Source: a virus. From it: a stretch of 36,055 nucleotides of DNA. The stretch covers positions 1 through 36,055 of IMG/VR virus record IMGVR_UViG_3300043468_001857. One strand, written 5' to 3'. The position numbers were made by a program, and so were the translations under genes. Positions 12,401 through 21,400 of this stretch are shown one piece after another. Positions within the stretch are counted from its first letter, which is position 1. Each line of letters begins with the position of its first letter. The notes under the pieces are model-generated. The model did not search any database. It was not told where the DNA came from and saw nothing but the letters and a program-made list of their open reading frames with translations.

Positions 12401-15400
12401 GGATTCCTCCGCAGTAGTTTCATTTTTTTTAAGTGCCGTTATTTCTTTATCTAATCTCAATAATTCTTTTTGTAATTCTAATTCTTTTTGTTTTATCTGT
12501 TTATTTATTTTTTCAATTTTAGCAGTTTTATCTTTTTCTGAAATAGATAATTGTTTTTGTTCTTCTAATTTTTGTATTTCTTTTTCAACTTCTAGTGATT
12601 TTTCCCTTATTTTTTGATTTATACTTTGAATTCTTTCTTTTTTGTCTTCTTCATTTAATTTTTTATTTGCTGAAATTTCTCTTCTTTCTTTTTCTAAATC
12701 ACTAATTGGTTGTCTTGCTATTTTTTTCTGATTTTCAATTTCTCTATCTCTTTCTTTTTTTTTCACTTCACTAAAAACAGTAAGTCCTTCAATTCTTGCT
12801 TTTTCTTCATTAAGTTTTGATACTGCTTTTTCAGTTTCTTTTATTTTTTTATTTTTTGAAGCTTGTTTTTCTAAAACAGCAGATGATGTATCATGACTAA
12901 TGCTTTCTACTCTAATTTTTTCTTCTCTTAAACCTGTTAACTCTGATTCAAGTTCTCCTTGTTTTTCTGATCGCTTATCTTGTAATTTCTTTATTTCTTC
13001 TCTAATTTCTGCCACTTTTTCGCCTGTTTCTTTAGCTTTCTTTATAATAATAGAAGGATTAATAGTATTTAAAAAAGCTTTTCCAATAGCATGTGCAACA
13101 ACCGCTAATTCTGCTATGACCGAATTAGAATAAGAGTGAACAACATTATATCCTACATCTCTTAATTCTTTTGATGGAGAAGCTATACCAAATACATTTT
13201 TAATAACCTGTAAAACTTTCTTAAATTTATCTTTAATAAATTTATAGTCTAATAAAGCAATTTGGCTTTTAAAAGTATCTACAATATTTTTACCAACATT
13301 TTTGTATGAATCATTAATAACATAATCTATAGGATTTTGTATTAAATTTTGTTCAATTGCTTTTGGAGTCAATTGAGCAAATTCAGCAATACCAGTTCTT
13401 TTACTACCTGAATGTTCGCTTCCATCCATATTAACTTCTGGGTTGACAGGCGCTGTAGTAACTTGTAGTAAATAATTTGTTTTAGCTCCTCCATCATATG
13501 TTCCTGATGTTTCTAATTCTTTAAAATTAATTAATTCATCTTTATACATTTTTGCTAATAAATTATTAAATTCCTTTCTTGAGTATAAAGACATTTTTTC
13601 CCTAAGTTCTTCAATGCCTACTAACAATTCATCTTTGTTTCTATATTTTTTTATTAATGTTTTAAAATAAAAATCAAAATCAGATTGAAATTGTTTATAT
13701 AATTTATCTAATTCTTCTTGAGAATATATTTTTTCAAATCTTTTAAGATTTGAAGTAATAGCTGGAATCCAGCTATCTTTACTGTCATACATAGCTGTGC
13801 TTTTTCCAGCAACAACTATGTGTGGAAGTTGTTTTATATGAATTGGTTTATGTCCTTGTAATTTTTTTCCTATTGCACGAGCTGTAAAGTCTATTTCTTG
13901 AAAAGCATAAGCATGATGATCTCCTTGGCTAGCTCCTACGGCTTTATTAGGATGATTATGTGCCATAGAATAAAATATTTTGTCATTAGATTTTCTTGCA
14001 GCTTTATAAATTTTTGAAAAAAAGTTTTTAATATCAATAACAGCTGTATTTTTATGCTGTTCTGTAGCAGCATTAAATTCTTCTATAATTTGTCCTCTAG
14101 AATTCATAATAATAGCTATTACATTTTCTAATTTTTGATTTCTAATCTCATCTATTTTTTTACTATTGTAAGGATTTTGTATTTTATCTAAATTTTGTCT
14201 AGGATTTATAAAATTTAATTTTCCAGATTCAGAATAATCATCTAATTCTCTTTTCTGATTTTCATCTGTTAATAATTTTTCTCTTAAATCTTTATAAGTT
14301 TCAATATAATCTTCTAACTCTCTAAATTCTCCTAATGCAGGCTTTGTAATATCTAAATCAAATAAATGAATTGGTATATCTTTAGCTTCTCCAAATTGTC
14401 TAAATAAACTTAAAATAAAGCTAAGAGTTTTTTCAACAGTAGGCAGTCCCGAATTAAATCCATCTTTAATCCAGTCAAAAAATGTTTTTGTAATATTTAC
14501 TGCTACTTTTATTATTTCTTTAGCTGGAGAAGCTATACCAAATACATCTTTAATACCTTGTAAAACTTTCTCAAATTCATCTTTAATAGATTGATCGTCT
14601 AATAAAGCAATTTGGCTTTCAAAAGTATCTACAATATTTTTGCCAACATTTTTGTATGAATCATCAATTCCTTCAATAGCAGAAGCTTTAGATTGATTAA
14701 TTTGCCTACTTTGCTGCGGAGTTGAAGAGTAAGCAGTTTTATAAGATTCTGATGTAGATTCAAGTTTGTTTTTAACATCAAGTACATTATCTTTTATGTA
14801 TTTAGATAAAGTTTTTAGCAATGCAAAAACTTCTGTATCAATATTTAATGATTGAATTTTAGGTAAAATTTCTTTTATTTGTTGTATAAAAGCATCATTT
14901 ACTTCTTTGTATAAATTAGTAATTTTTATAAAGTCATCTTGTAAAAACTGTTGATTAGGCGTGCTAGGTATATCGGCATCTTGCATTGATGCGACATTTG
15001 TTGTATTTTTAATATAATTATAAATAAAATCTAATCCTTGAGAAGATGCTGCTTTATTAGCATCAGCAACATTATTTATTAATTCTTGTTTAAATGCATC
15101 TATAAAACTAGTATCAATTTTTTTACCACTATTAGCAATTTTATTAGTAATTGTTTTTTCAATTGCATTTAGCGCTTTATTAATGGATTCATTAATAGTA
15201 GCAGGATCAACGCCTCCTGTTTTTTGTATTGATTCAATAATTTCTTGTTGAATTTTTGTTAACTTTTCTTTATATTTAGCAGCAAGATTTTCAGGTTTTG
15301 TTGGATTAATTGATTTAGCAATATTCTTAAGATTTAAAGATTGGTTTAATATATCATCTAATCTAGTAGAAGAATTAGTAGTTGGTAGCTTTGATGCAAT

Positions 15401-18400
15401 TTTATTAATTGAAGCAATTAGTTTTTTCTGATTAAAAACAAAATCTATAATTTTATTTTGAGTTTGCCCTAATCCTTTAATTTCATTCTCAAATGCTTCT
15501 AAAACATCTAAAGCATCACTAGGACTAAGTTTGTCTAAATATATTTTTTGAAATTTAAGTATTACTGCTTTTGTTTTATTAATTATTTTTTCAATATTGC
15601 CTTTATAACTTCCGGATGCATCTTCTTTAGATAATTCAACAGCATTATCAATTATTGACGCAAATGATTTTGCCCATTTTATTACATCTTGTAAAATTAT
15701 ATTTTTATCTGTTATAGAAGTATTAAGTATTGCTTCTAACTCTTTTAAGCTTTTTGCTGTTACAGAATTAGCTTGTTTTTCTAATTCTGCAATTTTTTCG
15801 TTAATATTTTCAACCTCATTATTTCCCAAAGACATTTCTATCTGTGAGTTAGGTTGTTGAATAACAGATTGTTCTTTAGACTTAGTTGATTTAGATGAAT
15901 CGCTTATTTTTTTAGATGATTGGGATGAATCTTGCGCAACATTAGCATACTCTAATTCTTTAATTTGTGGTAATTCAATTTTTATATTATTAACTTTTTT
16001 AGCTGCTGCTTCTAATTTTTCTAAAGATTCCGTTAATTCTTTTATTAAATTATTTAAATTACTAAAGCTTTCTAAATTGTATTTAATATTAATTTCATTA
16101 TTATTTAAGCATTTTTGAGTATCTTTAGCTGCCTCACAAATTAAATGAATATTATCCGCAATTTCCTTAGAATTAGTGCCAACAGATAATTTAAAGTTAA
16201 ATTCATTTAATGCTTGTTTAATTAAATTTAAAGATTCGTTGACAGAATTTAACAAACTTGTATCATCAATTTTTATTTCAGCTTTTAATAAATTAAGTTT
16301 TTTGTTAATTTTTTCTGCTAAATCATCAGCCGCAAAAGGAACTGATTTTAATGATTCTTCGAATTTACTTAAATCTACATTAATTTCAATTAAATTTACA
16401 GTATTAAAGTTTTCTAATATTAAATTAGAAATTTTTCTAAGATCTCCAGCTAAAGACTCTGCTTCTTTAACAGTTATCTCTATTTCATAATTTTTGTCAA
16501 AGTTGCTAAGATTTTGAATTACATTAGATGTTAATTCTTGCAATTGTCTAAAAGAATCAATATTTTTGATATCAAGACTTAGATTCTCAAATTGATTTAA
16601 AAGACTTTTTAGAGATTCTATATTTCTAGCTATAGTAGTAGAATCATTTACAAATGTCTTAAGATCAGTCAAATAACTCTTGACTTGATTCATTCCTTGA
16701 GTAAAATTAACTAAAGATGCGTCAACGTCTGCTAAATTAGATTTTACTTGTTCTTTTTGCGTTGAGGTGCCTGTTGATTCGTTTAACGCTTGGTGTCCAG
16801 AAATTACATTTCTAACATTATCTACAAGTGATGTTATTTCTTTCAATTTTTCAATTATTTGATTTGCTTGGATTAAGAAATTACTAGTATCATCAAGCAT
16901 TCCAATTTTAACTTCATTTAAATCAGAAATAGATATTATACTTTCCCTAAGCTCTTCTAATTTAGTTATAAAACTATCTACTACTGGAATGCCTTTTAAA
17001 TCTATATTTATGTCAGAATCAAAAGTATTTTTAATGCTTTTTGCAGTATTATCTAATATTTGTAAAATTTTATTTAAATTACTTAAATCTGGAGTTTGAT
17101 TAATTACAATATTTAAAGGAGTTTTTAAATTAGCAGTTAAACTTTTAACATTTTTATCAATTTCTTTTACTGCTTCATTAACAGACTGTAAATGCGTTGT
17201 TATACTTGTTTGATTTACAGCTTCCAAATCTAATTTATATTGGCGTAATGCTTCCCCTATAGCTGATATACTAGAAGTCACTTTTTGTGCTGATTGTTCA
17301 TCTACTCCAAATACAACTTTATTATCTAAAACACATTGATTATTTTCTTTTACTACTTCACAAATACTGTTAATTTGGTTAATTATTTCATTTAAATTTT
17401 GTAAATTAATATTAATGGATAAAATATTATTGCTTAAAATACTTTGTAAATTTGTCAATAACTCTGTCAATCTTTCGATAGCAGATTGCCTATTGATTTG
17501 AAAATCTAAATTAATTGATTGATTATTTGTTGCTTCTTCAATATTTAAATTTTGAAGGCTATTAATTTTTTGCTGTATATTTTCTGTTAAAGTATTGATT
17601 TGATTAGCATTAATTTTTACATTAAATTCTTCTGCTAATTTATTTTTTAAATTATCTAATACTTGAATTAAATTGTTTAAACTATCTTGAGATCTGTCAG
17701 CAGAGGATTGAATATGTTCTAAAGACTCAACAGTATTTCCTATTCGTAAATCCAAAACTTTGCTATTAACGACTTGAGTAACAGAATCAAGTAAAGAATT
17801 AACTTCATTTAATACTGTATTTGAAACATTAAAATCAATAACAACTTTATTATCATTTTTATTTATTTCATCTTGGCATTCTTTAATAATTGCTTTAATT
17901 TGAGATTCGGCAGCAGAATTAACTGCAACTTGTATAGTAATGTTTCCACTAATTTGTAAAGAATTTAATGTTGCTACTAAAGCATTAATTTGCTCTCTAA
18001 GAGCATTTGGATTATCTCCACTAAAAGAAATATTAATACTAGATAAATTATTTTGGTTAAGTTGAATTATTGCATTAATTAAATTGTTAACAGATTCAAT
18101 CCCGCCAGAAATTTGAGTATCATCTAATTCTAGAACAGCTATTTTTATAGCAGAAAGTGCATCAGCGCCTTCTCTTAATTGATCAGAAATAATTTGAATT
18201 TTTGAAGTAATATTTACTTCATCTAAATTTGCTAAATCAATTCTAGCAATAAATATATTAGAATTAGCAGATTCTATTGCTTGTTTATATGTATCTAGCT
18301 TTAATATTATATTGTTTATTAACGAATTCAAAGAAGAAATTGAATTATCGTCAAAGCTTATTTTAAATGTATTATCATCTAAATACTTTTTAATTCCTTT

Positions 18401-21400
18401 TATTGATTCAAGTATTTTAGTAATTTGTTCAATTGCTTCTTCAGAATTATTTACAGATATACTATACTCTAAATCATTATCATCAATTAATTCTTGTAAA
18501 TTACTTAAAAGATTTAAAAGTGCTGCCCTAGCATTTTCTGATTCAGGATTAAGTTGTACATTCAATGCTTGCAATTGAATGTTATCCAATACATCACTAA
18601 CAGCGTTTAAAGGATTATTTATTTCTGTAGTAATATTAATTTTTTTATCATTAATTTCTTGAATTTTATTATTTACAAAATTACTAAAATCGTTAACTTT
18701 ATTTTCTGCTGCTTTTAAAGATTCTTCAAAATTTTCATTATTAACATCTAAGTTAGAAATAATATTAAATAATACTGGAACAGATGCACTTGCTTTTAAT
18801 TCATTAATTTTTTGAGTAGCATTTTCTATTGCTTTAATACTAGATGCTAACTCTGTAGTATCAATAGACAAATTATTTTTTAAATTATTTATTTTAACTA
18901 AAATTTCATCAATTCTTAAAATTAAATTTTCATAATCAGAAAAATTAACATCTATATTATATTCTAAATCTAAAATTTGTTTAAGATTGTTTAATATTTT
19001 TGTTAAACTAGCAATTTTTTTATTATTTTCTTCAACAGCATTAGCATTAGCGGTAGCAGTAGCAGTAAAATTAGAAAAGTCACCATCGACAGAAGCAGCA
19101 ATTCTTATATCAGAAAGATCCGCAATAGTTTTTTGAACAAGAGATTTAAAACTTTCTAAATTAGCTATAGAAAGAGTAATTCCTACAGGAGTTTTTTGTA
19201 ATTCAGATTTAAATCTGTTAACTATATCTTGAGATTGCTCTAAAACATCAGCAGAAAGGTATGCTTTAACTTCTACAACTCCAATTAAAGCTAATCCAGC
19301 TAAGCTATTATTGATTTGTTCAATATTTTCAGAATAATTAGATATATCAGATCTAAAGAAAATATTAATTTCTACTGTTTTATTATTATTTAAATTTTCA
19401 ATAGTTTTTGTTAAATCATCAATAGATTGTTTAGTAGAATCTAAGTTTTCTGTATTAATAGGTCTTATATTAAGTGTAATATTTTCCAGCTCTTGTTTTT
19501 TTGCTTTTACAACTTCACATACTTCGTTAATAGCATTAGAAATATTATCTTTATCAATTTCATTAAGATTTATTCTTACAACTAAAGTATTGCTATTTAA
19601 ATATTGTTGAGTCTGTTCTACTTGATTACGTACTTCAGAAGTATTAATTTCTATTGGTTTATTATTAATTTCTGTATTAATTTCATCTATTTTAGATTCG
19701 ATACTATTTTTAAATGTATTTAAAGAATTTAATAAATCAGCACCAATATCTTCTGAAGCATTAATGTTGATGTTTTGAGTTTTACTAGATTGCAGTAATT
19801 CTAAAGAATTTATTACATTATTTATTTGTTCAACAATTTGATTTAAATTTTGACTCTGTGTTGTTATCGAAATTTCTACATCTTTAACTTCAATAAGTTG
19901 ATTTAATAGATTTTTTAAATTATTAATATCTTGAATCAAAGAAGAAGTATTTAATTCATTTATATTAAGATTGATAGAATTATTAGAAAAATATTCAATA
20001 GCATCATTTAGGATATTCTTAACTCCTCCTAACTCAGTAACTAATTTTTGCGCATTAACGTCAAAATCAACAGTAGTTTTTTGATTATCAACTTCGCTAG
20101 ATTGAGTAGGAGTAGCATTTAATGATTTTAATTTAACTTGTATATTTTCTATTGCAGTATCTAATTGAGATATAGCATTTTCGATTGAACTTTGATTTAT
20201 TGATAAAGATATTTCATTATCTAATTTTCCTTTAATTTCATCTAACTTTGTGCTTAAATTATTTATAGAAGTTTGAGCTAAATTACTATCATTAGAAGTG
20301 TCATTTAATGCTGCATTTAATTTATTTATTTCCTCTTCAACTTGAATAATAATATTTCTTAATGAATTTAAGTTATTTGATATATTGTTTATATTTACGT
20401 AAGATTCTTCTGATATATTAAATTGAATTTGTTTTTCTGATAAATTATTTAAAATACCATTTAAATTATTAACAATATCGCTAAAACTATCTTCTAATTC
20501 TTTTAATTTGTTTTTAATATTAGTAACAACAGCTAAATCTGCATTATCTGAAACTTCACTAAAAATAGTAGCAAAACTTGTTTTTATTTCTTGAATATCA
20601 TTTCTTAAAATATTAATAAAATCATTATTTATTTGTATTTGAATAGTTTTATCATTTGTTGAAATAGCTTCATCAAGGTTAAGATTGCTTAAATTATAAA
20701 CAATATTTACTGCGTGAGGATTTTGTTTTATTGCATTTATTCTTTGCTCTATATTTGTTAAATTAGTATCATTTACCTTAATATCTAATATTAAATTATT
20801 AACAATATTAAAAATATTTGTTAAATCTTGTATAAGTTTCTTTACATTAGCCTGCGAATCTGGATTTATTTGTAAAGAAATCGCCGAAGAACTGTAATGC
20901 GCTATTAAATTATTTAGATCGTTTTTTAAGCCTGATAAATTATTTTTTAAATTATTGATATTATCTAAATTTACAACAGGAGTAATTCTACCAGAATCAA
21001 AAGTATTTATTGTTTCCAATAAAACGTTTTCGGCTTTTTCTAAATCATCTTTTATTTCTTCAATATTAGATGAATCAATTAAAACTTTTGCTTCAATTGT
21101 TTTATCTTTGGAACCAGAAGATTGAGATTCTCCTTTTCCTTGGATAATAGCTTTTCCTCCTGTAAAGACTCTTCTTAATCTTTCTATTGATGTATTTATG
21201 CCAGATCTAATAACTGGTCCAAGGTTTTGCGTTATTTGCCCTAATTTACCAAAGCTACTTAAAAGCAAATTAGGAAGTTGATTTAATCCTAGCGAATTTG
21301 CATTTCCTTCTCTATTTTCTTTGCTAGAACGATTAGATGTAGTTTTTTCTTTATTGCGTTCAACAATACTACTAGTAACTTGCGACGTGTTAGATGATTT

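Noticed and set aside
3897-18578. Many plus-strand open frames of 60-170 codons opposite the tape measure
   Set aside because: They are antisense shadows of a very biased (Lys/Glu/Asn-rich) gene; products are Phe/Leu/Ser-rich low-complexity strings without ribosome-binding sites.
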